Part shown: piece after piece, positions 1-6,378 of the stretch
How the letters are laid out: the number at the start of each line of letters is the position of its first letter
Position numbering within the stretch: position 1 is the stretch's first letter
Source of the DNA: Lentisphaeria bacterium
Lineage (GTDB): Bacteria > Verrucomicrobiota > Lentisphaeria > Oligosphaerales > Oligosphaeraceae
Direction: 5' to 3'
Assembly (NCBI GenBank): GCA_016302725.1
Contig: JAEDNB010000115.1
Location: 1 to 6,742, forward strand
DNA: 6,742 nt
Program-made: the position numbers and the translations under genes
The notes under the pieces: generated by a model
Told to the model about the DNA's origin: nothing
What the model saw: only the letters and a program-made list of their open reading frames with translations
Databases searched by the model: none

Positions 1-650
1 CGTTGATTGAATTGCTTGTGGTGATTGCGATCATCGCCATTTTGGCGGCCATGCTGTTGCCTGCGTTGTCGAAGGCCCGTGCGAAGGCCCGTTCCATTGC
101 CTGCGTGAACAATTTGAAGCAGTGTGGGTTGTACCTGACCATCTACTCCCAGGACAACGCGGACATGATTCCCCTGTATGATGCGGAGGCCCCCAAGTGG
201 TGGCCTCCTGTTCGGATTTTGCGGGAGGCGGGCTACGACGAAGTGGGGCCCACCTTTGTGTGCCCCTCCGGCACCCCGGGCAAATACGACCCCAAGAACC
301 TGCCCAACTACGATGGCAACACCTATGGGTTCAACGTCATTTTGCGGTGTCGCTATGCGCTCACTCCCGAGGCCGTGGAGCCCAACGACATTGGCGTCTG
401 CTACGTTGAAAAGATGTGGTATGTGGCCACGAACCGCCTGAGGAGCCCCACCCTGTTCCCCATCTGTTTCGACAGCGAGACGGAATGGGGCTGGAACTAC
501 GGCGTCAACGGCCCCTCCCAGTGGTTCTACACGGTGAACGAGAAGGAAATCTGCACCCGTCACGACAACGCCGCCAACGGCCTCTTTGCCGACGGCCATG
601 CCGAGCCCCAGAGGATGACCTTCTGGACGGATTTCAACTTCGTCCGCTAG
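1..650 (+). CDS. Prepilin-like protein with type IV pilin N-terminus and C-terminal H-X9-DG motif (5' end missing)
   Basis: This is the 3' part of a gene that begins before the window. Bases 1-2 are the end of a Thr codon (xCG), and the readable protein starts LIELLVVIAIIAILAAMLL, the hydrophobic helix of type IV pilins and type II secretion pseudopilins. The missing residues should be the short basic leader and the G|F peptidase site, so the TTG at 3-5 is an internal Leu codon and not a start. A basic stretch (ALSKARAKAR) and a conserved NNLKQ follow, then a globular domain rich in Trp and Cys. Counting from base 3, the C-terminus has His187, nine residues, then Asp197-Gly198, the H-X9-DG signature of the large prepilin-like families of Lentisphaerae, Verrucomicrobia and Planctomycetes. 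Such proteins would be membrane-anchored and face the periplasm or surface; their exact role is mostly unknown. The stop is TAG at 648-650. The family call is firm; a function in secretion, adhesion or glycan capture is inference. Confidence 0.9.
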   Translation, partial: LIELLVVIAIIAILAAMLLPALSKARAKARSIACVNNLKQCGLYLTIYSQDNADMIPLYDAEAPKWWPPVRILREAGYDEVGPTFVCPSGTPGKYDPKNLPNYDGNTYGFNVILRCRYALTPEAVEPNDIGVCYVEKMWYVATNRLRSPTLFPICFDSETEWGWNYGVNGPSQWFYTVNEKEICTRHDNAANGLFADGHAEPQRMTFWTDFNFVR

Positions 651-656
651 CGGACG
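641..656. repeat. Perfect 16-bp palindrome over the prepilin stop codon
   Basis: CGTCCGCTAGCGGACG is identical to its reverse complement and contains the TAG stop. As RNA it can fold to a 6-bp stem with a CTAG loop. No T-run follows; the next bases are GGGATTTATTCC. It may protect the mRNA 3' end or add to termination together with the larger hairpin downstream, or it may be chance in GC-rich DNA. Confidence 0.4.
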
Positions 657-683
657 GGGATTTATTCCGCAGCAGGCTTTCGC

Positions 684-725
684 CAGGCTTCCCCTCCCCG
701 GGCTTCCCGCCGGAGGGGAGGCCTG
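684..725 (+). terminator. Strong two-part hairpin in the prepilin-hydrolase gap (terminator or leader structure)
   Basis: Bases 684-697 pair with 712-725 over 14 positions, with a single G-U pair (T689 with G720 or its neighbour). After a small internal loop, 699-702 (CGGG) pairs with 706-709 (CCCG) around a CTT loop. This is the strongest fold seen in the gap and would be very stable as RNA. The sequence after it is pyrimidine-rich but lacks an immediate T-run; five Ts occur only around 751-755. It could be the prepilin transcription terminator. If transcription of the next gene starts at the AT island near 660-668, it would instead be a structured 5' leader. Confidence 0.5.
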
Positions 726-773
726 TCCTCCCTGCCCTTCTGCCGCCTCCTCTTTTTCCCTCCCGTCATCGCC

Positions 774-3700
774 ATGCCCCTTTCCCCCGCCCGCCTTCCC
801 CTGCTCGCCCTTCTGCTGATGCCGGCGCTTCTCCTTGCGCAACTCCCTCTTGAGATCACACGGGGGGACTACACCCTTCGCCTGACGGGGGAGGGTCCCC
901 AGATGCTTTGGCGCGGGGAGGTGATTTCCGCCAATTCGCGTCCCAGCCTGGTGGTGGGGCCGGGGTGGCAGCGTTCCCTGGTGGGGGACGCCTTCTGGAA
1001 GGAGGCGGAGCTCCGCCAGGAGGGGAACCGGCTTGTGGCGCGGAGAGCGGAGAGGGACTTCCAGGCGGAGGTATCCTTCCTGGTCACCGAGGAGGGCATC
1101 CAGGCCGCCATGGAGTTCCGCACCGGTCTCGCCCCCCTGGACGACGCCAGTTTCTGGTTCATGGCCCTGCCCCAGGAACTGTGCGGAGGGGCTCTCTTCA
1201 CCCAGGACGCCCCGGAAACCCTCCTCCTCATGCCCCCCGTCCCCGCCCGGGAACGCGTCCCCCAGTCCCGCTGGCGCATCACCCGGGACGCCACCCATTT
1301 CCAGCTCTTCACCCCGAGGGGCACCCTGAAGGTCTCCTCCAACACCCCCTTCTACGTCTTTGACGGGCGATACCACGGCCACTTCCCCGCCAACGCCCGC
1401 ACCATCTCCCTGGTGACCGGCGGCTTCCTCCCGCCGGGGAAGCGGAGCGTCTTCACCGTCTCCATGGACTCCTCCCTGGTTCTGGCGCCCCTCCGCCTCT
1501 CCACCCGCCCCCCCTTCCCCCTCCTCCAGGAGAATGACTCCTCCCCCTGGAACTCCCCCCTTTCCCTGGCGGCCCCCGCCCAGGGGGACACCCCGGCCCC
1601 GGCCCCCCAGGCGACAGCCCGCCTGGAAGGGGGAAGCCTCGTCTTCCATTTCCGCTGTCCCTCCACGGCCGGGCAGTTGGAATTGCACCTCCAGACAGAG
1701 GACGGCGCCTGGTACAAGCGCCTTCTCCTCTCCCCCGGGGAGGAGGGCGGCCTCCAACTGGCACATGAGGGAGGCAAGGCCCTCTACGAACTGACCCGGG
1801 ATCAGGTGGAATACGCCACCGCCCCCCTAAACGGGGGAGGCTGGGAGGCCACTCTATCCGTCCCCCTCTTCGCCCTGGGCGTCACCCCGGAGGAACTCCC
1901 CCGCCGGGGTGCGCGGGTGCTTTGGGAGACCGCCCATGCCCGCCACTCCTATCCCGCCCCCCGCCCCGACGGGGAAATCCCCTTTGCCTCCTTCCTGCCC
2001 ACGGCGGCCCTTCCCGGCCCCCTGGATTCCTCTGCGGAGCACGAACTCCCCGCCGGGAAGAACTGGCTGACCCTCCAAGTGGTGAACCGCCTCCCCCAGC
2101 CCCGCCCCCTGCTGGCGATGGCGCGCCTCTCCCCCGACTCCCAGGCCGCGGCCACCACCGGCGCCGCCGACTACCAGACCGCCCAGGTGACCGGCCCCGC
2201 CATCACCGACCAGAATGGGCGCCTGACCCAGGAAACCGCCCACTGCCTCCCCGCCCAGGGCTCCGCCCTCCTCTCCCTCCCCCTGGAGGTCTCCCCTGAG
2301 GACACCCAGCTCCAGCCCCTCCTCCTCTCCCCCGCAGGGCAGGGACTGGCCTCCACCTCGCCCCTCTTCCGCTCCGCCTTCAGTTATCTCGCGGAACTCC
2401 ACCAGGTGCCGGCCCGCCTGGCAGCCTGGCCGGAAGGATGCCCCCAGAGGGAGAAGGAAGACCTCCTTCGGCAGGCCCGTGACCTAAAGGAAGCCTTCCA
2501 GGAAAACCCCGCCCCCCAGAGGCGCCGGAAACTGCAGGAGGCCTGCCAACGCCTGCTCCAGGGGCTGGAAAAGCGGGAAATGTGCCTCGCCCAGGGGCGC
2601 GCCCAGGCTTTCCCCAGGGGCTGGGACTACCAGCTCTTCTCCTCCCTGGAGACCTGCCTCCCCGACCTCCTCCGCAAGGATGTCCCCCTGGGAGGGGAAG
2701 TAAGCTTGACCCTGGCGGCGGACGAGACGGGAAATGCCCAGGTCGCCCTCCTTCCCCTCTCCCCCGCCCCAGCCACCATCCCCTTCCATTTCTCCCCCCT
2801 CCTCTCCCAGGAGGGGAATTCCCTGCCCGCCTCCGCTCTGCGCCTCTTCCAGGAAGAGGAAATCCTCACCTCCGGCAAGCCCCGATTCGACCGCCTGCGC
2901 CCCGTCTCCCAAGTCACCCTCACCGGGCAGGAAAACCAGGCGCTTCTCTGGCTCCAGGCCACCGTCCCCCCCGAAACCCCCGCCGGGCTCTACCAGGGAA
3001 CCCTGGCCCTGGGAGACCTCTCCCTCCCCATCCGAATCCAGGTGCTCCCCTGGCGGCTCCCCCGGGCGGAACGGGTCTTCGCCCTCGCCGGATACGGCGT
3101 GGAGGAATTCCCCAGCCGGGAACTGGCCGACCGCTTCGCCCGCACCCTCATGGAATACGACCTCTATCCCCAGAGGGGAAATGCCTGGCCCTCCTTCATG
3201 GACAGCGAACTGGACGGCGACCACTATGGGCTGGACAACCTTTCCCGGGAACTGCTCGCCCGCTTCCACCGGCTCACCCTGGCCACCTTCCCCTGGCTGG
3301 GATGGCTCACCGAACACTACAAGGGAGGACGCTTCGAGGGAAACCCCGCCGCATACTACGCCGCCGCCTCCGAAAAGGTCTCCCGGGCAATCCAGACCCT
3401 CCGGGAGGAAAACACCCCGTACCCCCTCTACGTCTACTACGATGAAATCGGCGCAAAGGAGGACGTGGTGAAGGAGATGCTCTGGAAACTGAAGGAAAAG
3501 GAGGGCGTACGCGTCTGCTCCGCCTTCTGCGCCCCCCACCTGGGCACGGAGCGCATCCAATACTACGAAGACCTGGTGGACCTTTTCTACTTCAACGACG
3601 GACACTTCGTCCGGCAGGAAATGCTGAACTACATCCGGGGCCTGAAGGCAAAGGGGAAGGAAATCGGGTGGTACTTCAATCTCTCCTACCCCAAGTTCCC

Positions 3701-4154
3701 CACCAGCAACATGATCGACGCCCCGGGAACCGCCAAGCGGATCCAGTTCTTCTGCCAATGGAAATACGACGTCGACATCAGTCTCTTCTGGGGCGCCAAC
3801 TGCTGGCAGCTCTTCAATGGATACGACTGGAAGGCCACCCCCCTGGAGAAAACCGGAGACGGCTTCCTCTTCTATCCCGACGACAGCCTGGGCTTCCTCC
3901 CCTCCATCCGCGCGGAACTCCTCCGGGAGGGCACCCAGGACTACCGCGCACTCCTCTTCCTCCAATCCCTCCGGGAAACCGCCGCCAGGCGCAACATCCC
4001 CCTGGGGAAAGCCCTCCAAAGGCAAGTGGACGACATCCTCGCCGTGAAATGGATCGCCTCCGTGGTGGACTACCCCGAAGACCCCGCCGTCCTCCTGGAG
4101 CAGCGCAACCGCCTCAACCAGGCCATCGCCGCCCTCCTCTCCAAGGTGCCTTGA
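774..4154 (+). CDS. Exported multidomain DUF4091/GH123-like glycoside hydrolase
   Basis: A 1126-residue protein. Residues 1-22 are a signal peptide (Arg7, then a Leu-rich core, probable cut after Ala22); there is no lipobox Cys. By eye the order is: beta-rich N-terminal domain (about 25-240); a CBM9-like beta domain (about 255-410, with WEATLSVPLFALG at 357-369 and an Arg/His motif near 388-391); a second beta domain (about 430-535); a charged helical linker (about 555-610); a GH123-type N-terminal beta domain (about 640-760, with the typical PAGLYQGTL); and a catalytic barrel from about 765. YVYYDEIG at 886-893 supplies Asp890-Glu891, matching the paired catalytic residues of GH123 beta-N-acetylgalactosaminidases, though the usual Pro after Glu is Ile here. 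The end (about 985-1062, WKYDVDISLFWG, GDGFLFYP, PSIRAELLREGTQDYRAL) is classic DUF4091. ATG 774 is chosen because it gives the signal peptide; the frame stays open back to 648 and there is no ribosome-binding site. Substrate is unproven; other DUF4091 proteins are uncharacterised. Confidence 0.85.
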   Translation: MPLSPARLPLLALLLMPALLLAQLPLEITRGDYTLRLTGEGPQMLWRGEVISANSRPSLVVGPGWQRSLVGDAFWKEAELRQEGNRLVARRAERDFQAEVSFLVTEEGIQAAMEFRTGLAPLDDASFWFMALPQELCGGALFTQDAPETLLLMPPVPARERVPQSRWRITRDATHFQLFTPRGTLKVSSNTPFYVFDGRYHGHFPANARTISLVTGGFLPPGKRSVFTVSMDSSLVLAPLRLSTRPPFPLLQENDSSPWNSPLSLAAPAQGDTPAPAPQATARLEGGSLVFHFRCPSTAGQLELHLQTEDGAWYKRLLLSPGEEGGLQLAHEGGKALYELTRDQVEYATAPLNGGGWEATLSVPLFALGVTPEELPRRGARVLWETAHARHSYPAPRPDGEIPFASFLPTAALPGPLDSSAEHELPAGKNWLTLQVVNRLPQPRPLLAMARLSPDSQAAATTGAADYQTAQVTGPAITDQNGRLTQETAHCLPAQGSALLSLPLEVSPEDTQLQPLLLSPAGQGLASTSPLFRSAFSYLAELHQVPARLAAWPEGCPQREKEDLLRQARDLKEAFQENPAPQRRRKLQEACQRLLQGLEKREMCLAQGRAQAFPRGWDYQLFSSLETCLPDLLRKDVPLGGEVSLTLAADETGNAQVALLPLSPAPATIPFHFSPLLSQEGNSLPASALRLFQEEEILTSGKPRFDRLRPVSQVTLTGQENQALLWLQATVPPETPAGLYQGTLALGDLSLPIRIQVLPWRLPRAERVFALAGYGVEEFPSRELADRFARTLMEYDLYPQRGNAWPSFMDSELDGDHYGLDNLSRELLARFHRLTLATFPWLGWLTEHYKGGRFEGNPAAYYAAASEKVSRAIQTLREENTPYPLYVYYDEIGAKEDVVKEMLWKLKEKEGVRVCSAFCAPHLGTERIQYYEDLVDLFYFNDGHFVRQEMLNYIRGLKAKGKEIGWYFNLSYPKFPTSNMIDAPGTAKRIQFFCQWKYDVDISLFWGANCWQLFNGYDWKATPLEKTGDGFLFYPDDSLGFLPSIRAELLREGTQDYRALLFLQSLRETAARRNIPLGKALQRQVDDILAVKWIASVVDYPEDPAVLLEQRNRLNQAIAALLSKVP

Positions 4155-4172
4155 GCCCCCTCTTTGCCCGCC

Positions 4173-4190
4173 CCGGGGAAGCCCGGTTTT
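4173..4190 (+). terminator. Intrinsic terminator after the DUF4091/GH123-like gene
   Basis: CCGGG (4173-4177) pairs perfectly with CCCGG (4182-4186) around a GAAG loop and is followed at once by TTTT (4187-4190). It lies 19 bases after the TGA stop of the preceding gene. The stem is short but all G-C, and both position and T-run fit a rho-independent terminator. It separates the two hydrolase genes into different transcripts, at least partly. Confidence 0.6.
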
Positions 4191-4227
4191 CCAGGCGCCA
4201 GGCGCAAAGCCAGGGAACACGATGTTT

Positions 4228-4238
4228 ATTATGCTACC
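4228..4238 (+). promoter_or_regulatory. -10-like element upstream of the GH36 gene
   Basis: An AT-rich island, ATTATGCTACC, stands out in GC-rich surroundings. TATGCT (4230-4235) matches four of six bases of the TATAAT box, and the overlapping TATTAT (4227-4232) matches five. Transcription would start near 4242, giving a leader of about 28 bases. No TTGACA-like -35 box is visible at the usual distance. A weak imperfect inverted repeat (TTCCAGGC at 4189-4196, GCCAGGGAA at 4209-4217) sits where an operator could be. The element matches the one before lepA in 9 of 11 bases. Confidence 0.4.
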
Positions 4239-4269
4239 TTTCCCGCACCCCTGAACCCTTTCCATTGCC

Positions 4270-5859
4270 ATGCACATTCCCTCCCTTGACTTTTCCGCCC
4301 TGAACCGGATTCCCTGGCAAGGAGGAGAGGGACGCCCCCTCTTCTCCTTCTCCCTTCCCCTTGTGGACATCCAGGGGTATTGGGTGCCCACCCGCGCCTG
4401 GCCGGAATACTCCCTTCCCTGGAACCTCCAGGTGGACTCCTGCGCCCAGTCGGACTATCCTGCCCTGGCCTTTGTGAACACAAAGGGGGAGTGCCGGGCG
4501 CTGGTGGCGCTCTCCCAGTTGCGCCGGGAGTGCCGCATCCAGGCCAAGTTGAACCAGGAAGCCTGCACCTACGACATCCAGGTGGAGTGCATGCCCTCCC
4601 GGGAACCGGTGGCATTGACGGTGGACTGCCGTCCCCAGGGCTGGATTGAGGCCCTTTCCCAGTGGCGGAGCGGCCTTGGCCTGTCCCGGCCCGTGGTCCC
4701 CCAGGGGGCCTGGGAGCCGGTCTTCTGCACCTGGTATGCCGTCCATGCTGCGGTGGAGGAGAAGTGGGTGGAGGAGAATGCCCGCCTGGCGTCCCAGTTG
4801 GGCATGGGCACCCTCATCGTGGACGATGGATGGTGCTTTGACGAGGCGAAGCGGGTTTCCCCCGCCACCATCGGCACCTGGTACGAGAACATCGGGGACT
4901 GGGAGGTCTCCTCGCGAAAATTCCCCGACTTTGCCCGTCATGTGGAGCGGGTGCATGGCTTTGGGATGCGCTATATGCTGTGGGTGGCCCCCTTCCTGGT
5001 GGGCACCAGGAGCCGGCACTACCGGGAGATGCCCGGCACCCTCCTGCCGGGGGAGGCCAGGGAGGGCTACCGCCTCCTGGACCCCTCCTCCCCCGGAGCC
5101 GACCCCATGCTCCAGAGAATGGCCCGTCTGCTGAAGGAGACCCCCATTGACGGACTGAAGGTGGATTTCCTGGACCAGATCCCCCCCTCCTACTGGGACG
5201 CCCCCACCAGCGGCCCCGTCCTGGAATTCGTGGAGCGGCTCCACCAGGCCATCCGCCAGGAACGCCCCCAGGCCCTGGTGGAATTCCGCCAATCCTACGC
5301 CACCCCCGTGATGACGCCCTACGCCACCCAGTTCCGGGCGGGGGACGTCCCCTTCGACTTCCTGGGCAATTTCCGGAACATGTCCCTCATCCGGGTGGCC
5401 ATTGGCGACGGCGTGCCCGTCCACGCGGACCCCGCCTACTGGGCGCCCGGGGAGCGCCTCTCCAATGTCTCCCGCCACCTTATCGCCTCCCTGCTGGGCG
5501 TCCCCATGCTCTCCATGGACCTGACCAGGCTCACCCCCCCGGAGCGGGAAATCATCGCCTTCTGGATGGGCTTCTACCACCGGAACCAGGCCGCCTACCG
5601 CCAGGGGCGCTGGACCCTCCGCCCCCTGGCCGGCAATGGCGGATACGCCCTGCTGGAAGCCAAGGGGATGCCCAGGGTCGCCATCCTCCTGGAGCCCTCC
5701 CTCCTCCCGGAAATGCGGGAACGCCTGGAGCCCGGAGACCAGCTCCTGAACCTCTCCGGGGAAGACCTCCCCCTCCCCGGGGCGGAACCCCTCTTCCAGC
5801 CGGAAAGGGGGCGCACCCCCTGCCCCCTGCCCGCCGGCGGCGCCGCCCGCCTGGCCTAG
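4270..5859 (+). CDS. GH36-type alpha-galactosidase homologue, cytoplasmic
   Basis: A 529-residue clan GH-D glycosidase that would hydrolyse terminal alpha-galactosides (or alpha-GalNAc). A short beta domain (about 1-130) precedes the (beta/alpha)8 barrel (about 145-435). TLIVDDGW at 181-188 gives the Asp185-Asp186 substrate-binding pair; GDWEVSSRKFPD at 209-220 and YMLWVAPF at 235-242 are typical barrel strands. GLKVDF at 295-300 carries the predicted nucleophile Asp299 in the KxD motif. RAGD at 356-359 gives the likely acid/base Asp359, after VEFR (337-340). A C-terminal beta domain ends in PLPAGGAARLA. No signal peptide is present, so it should act in the cytoplasm. The start is firm: an in-frame TGA at 4252-4254 lies five codons upstream of ATG 4270. 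There is no Shine-Dalgarno sequence. The N-terminal domain is far shorter than in classic GH36 enzymes of about 700 residues, so the subfamily and exact substrate are uncertain. The last bases lie directly before an oxidoreductase remnant. Confidence 0.82.
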   Translation: MHIPSLDFSALNRIPWQGGEGRPLFSFSLPLVDIQGYWVPTRAWPEYSLPWNLQVDSCAQSDYPALAFVNTKGECRALVALSQLRRECRIQAKLNQEACTYDIQVECMPSREPVALTVDCRPQGWIEALSQWRSGLGLSRPVVPQGAWEPVFCTWYAVHAAVEEKWVEENARLASQLGMGTLIVDDGWCFDEAKRVSPATIGTWYENIGDWEVSSRKFPDFARHVERVHGFGMRYMLWVAPFLVGTRSRHYREMPGTLLPGEAREGYRLLDPSSPGADPMLQRMARLLKETPIDGLKVDFLDQIPPSYWDAPTSGPVLEFVERLHQAIRQERPQALVEFRQSYATPVMTPYATQFRAGDVPFDFLGNFRNMSLIRVAIGDGVPVHADPAYWAPGERLSNVSRHLIASLLGVPMLSMDLTRLTPPEREIIAFWMGFYHRNQAAYRQGRWTLRPLAGNGGYALLEAKGMPRVAILLEPSLLPEMRERLEPGDQLLNLSGEDLPLPGAEPLFQPERGRTPCPLPAGGAARLA

Positions 5860-5892
5860 CCCCCGCAGCGCCATTTCCTTCCACGGCCTTCC

Positions 5893-6278
5893 CATGGCGG
5901 CGGCGGGGTGTCCACGGCGCCCCTGGCGCCCGTCCCCATGCCTTGTCCCGACGGGGTGGACTTCCTGGCGGGTGGCATTGGACAGGAGATTTTCCACCGC
6001 GCCCAGGGAAGCGCCCCCCTGTGCGGCCACGCCCTCTACGCGGAAGGGCTGAAGCGCCCGCAGGAGAAAATGCCGGAGGGGAGGCAGGGGGGGCTCCATC
6101 TCCGGCCCTCCTCCTCGACGCCTTCACGGGAAATGGCCGCCTCCGCCGCTGCATATGCGCCGCCAAATCCGGACTCCTCGCGGGGGAGGCGCAGGTCATC
6201 CTCGACGCCACGGGGGACGCAGACCCCTCCTGCATGGCCGACGCCCCCGGGATGCGCGGCGCCTCCAGAACTCCCTGA
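5893..6278 (+). pseudogene. Remnant of an FAD-dependent oxidoreductase (PF12831-like), truncated and frameshifted
   Basis: Two reading frames together give a recognisable internal piece of the FAD-dependent oxidoreductase family common in Lentisphaerae and Planctomycetes. In the frame of codons at 5893 and on, the translation has GGGGVSTAPLAP, then LAGGIGQEIFHR (matching the family's GGIgqEI segment) and YAEGLKRPQEKM (matching the E.LK..LdeM helix), reaching GGLHLRP near 6108. From 6108 the match continues in the frame one base back: LLLDAFTGNGRL, AAKSGLLAGEAQVILDATGD and ADAPGMRG, matching the family's KSGl..i.A..vIDATGDaD..AGAP core. The jump fits loss of one C in the CGGCCCTCC run at 6103-6111. 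The GxGxxG nucleotide-binding start and the C-terminal half are absent, and the frame ends at TGA 6276-6278. About 125 residues of a 400-600 residue protein remain. It follows the GH36 stop within some 35 bases. A sequencing error could explain the frameshift but not the missing ends. Confidence 0.7.
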
Positions 6279-6280
6279 AG

Positions 6281-6296
6281 AAAAACGGGCGTTTTT
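6281..6296. terminator. A/T-flanked palindrome after the oxidoreductase remnant
   Basis: AAAAACGGGCGTTTTT is palindromic except at its centre, with five As, a tiny GC core and five Ts, just after the remnant's TGA. It has the A-tract/T-tract layout of a bidirectional terminator, but with only one or two G-C pairs in the stem the hairpin would be weak. It is one of the few AT-rich spots in the region. Confidence 0.3.
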
Positions 6297-6305
6297 GCCA
6301 ATTTT

Positions 6306-6320
6306 CCGGGAATGGCCCGG
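6306..6320. repeat. Small GC hairpin in the lepA upstream region
   Basis: CCGGG (6306-6310) pairs with CCCGG (6316-6320) around AATGG. The stem is the same as that of the terminator at 4173-4186, but no T-run follows on the + strand; read on the - strand it is followed by AAAAT and offers no terminator T-run. It may form one unit with the palindrome just upstream. Confidence 0.25.
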
Positions 6321-6321
6321 G

Positions 6322-6351
6322 GCCGGAACCGCCGGAACCGCCGGAACCGCC
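6322..6351 (+). repeat. 9-bp tandem repeat, GCCGGAACC x 3.3
   Basis: Three exact copies of GCCGGAACC (6322-6330, 6331-6339, 6340-6348) plus a partial GCC lie 43 bases before the lepA start codon. The unit is in phase with codons (Ala-Gly-Thr) but there is no gene here to encode. It is a candidate site for copy-number change by slippage. Nothing recognisable as a protein-binding operator is apparent. Confidence 0.85.
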
Positions 6352-6378
6352 ACCCTCCTACGGCGTCTGCCGCTCCGC

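Noticed and set aside
3..5. TTG at 3-5 as the start codon of the first gene
   Set aside because: It is the Leu of the conserved pilin FTLIELL motif; the leader and Thr codon before it show that the gene begins outside the window.
1731..1746. Near-palindrome CTCCCCCGGGGAG inside the DUF4091 gene
   Set aside because: It lies in coding sequence and is explained by Pro, Gly and Glu codons in C/G-rich DNA; nothing suggests a regulatory role.
2484..4391. A 635-codon open frame on the - strand, opposite the DUF4091 gene
   Set aside because: Its translation is Gly/Val/Glu-rich low-complexity sequence with no domain, as expected opposite a GC-rich gene with C-ending codons. The + strand has clear family motifs and the open frame runs through the intergenic terminator.
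5818..5859. The GH36 C-terminus PAGGAARLA resembling the nucleotide-binding start of an oxidoreductase, as if the two genes were fused
   Set aside because: The ending also fits the usual Pro-Ala-Gly-Gly end of the GH36 C-terminal beta domain, there is no GxGxxG motif, and a TAG stop follows at once.
4234..6099. A 621-codon open frame on the - strand, opposite the GH36 gene
   Set aside because: Same cause: a shadow of strong third-position GC. It is His/Gly-rich, matches nothing recognisable and overlaps another shadow frame.
5943..6278. A 111-codon + strand frame that could be called a small hypothetical protein
   Set aside because: Only its second half resembles a protein family (the oxidoreductase core). 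Its first half is the wrong frame over sequence that matches the same family one base over, so it is part of the pseudogene.
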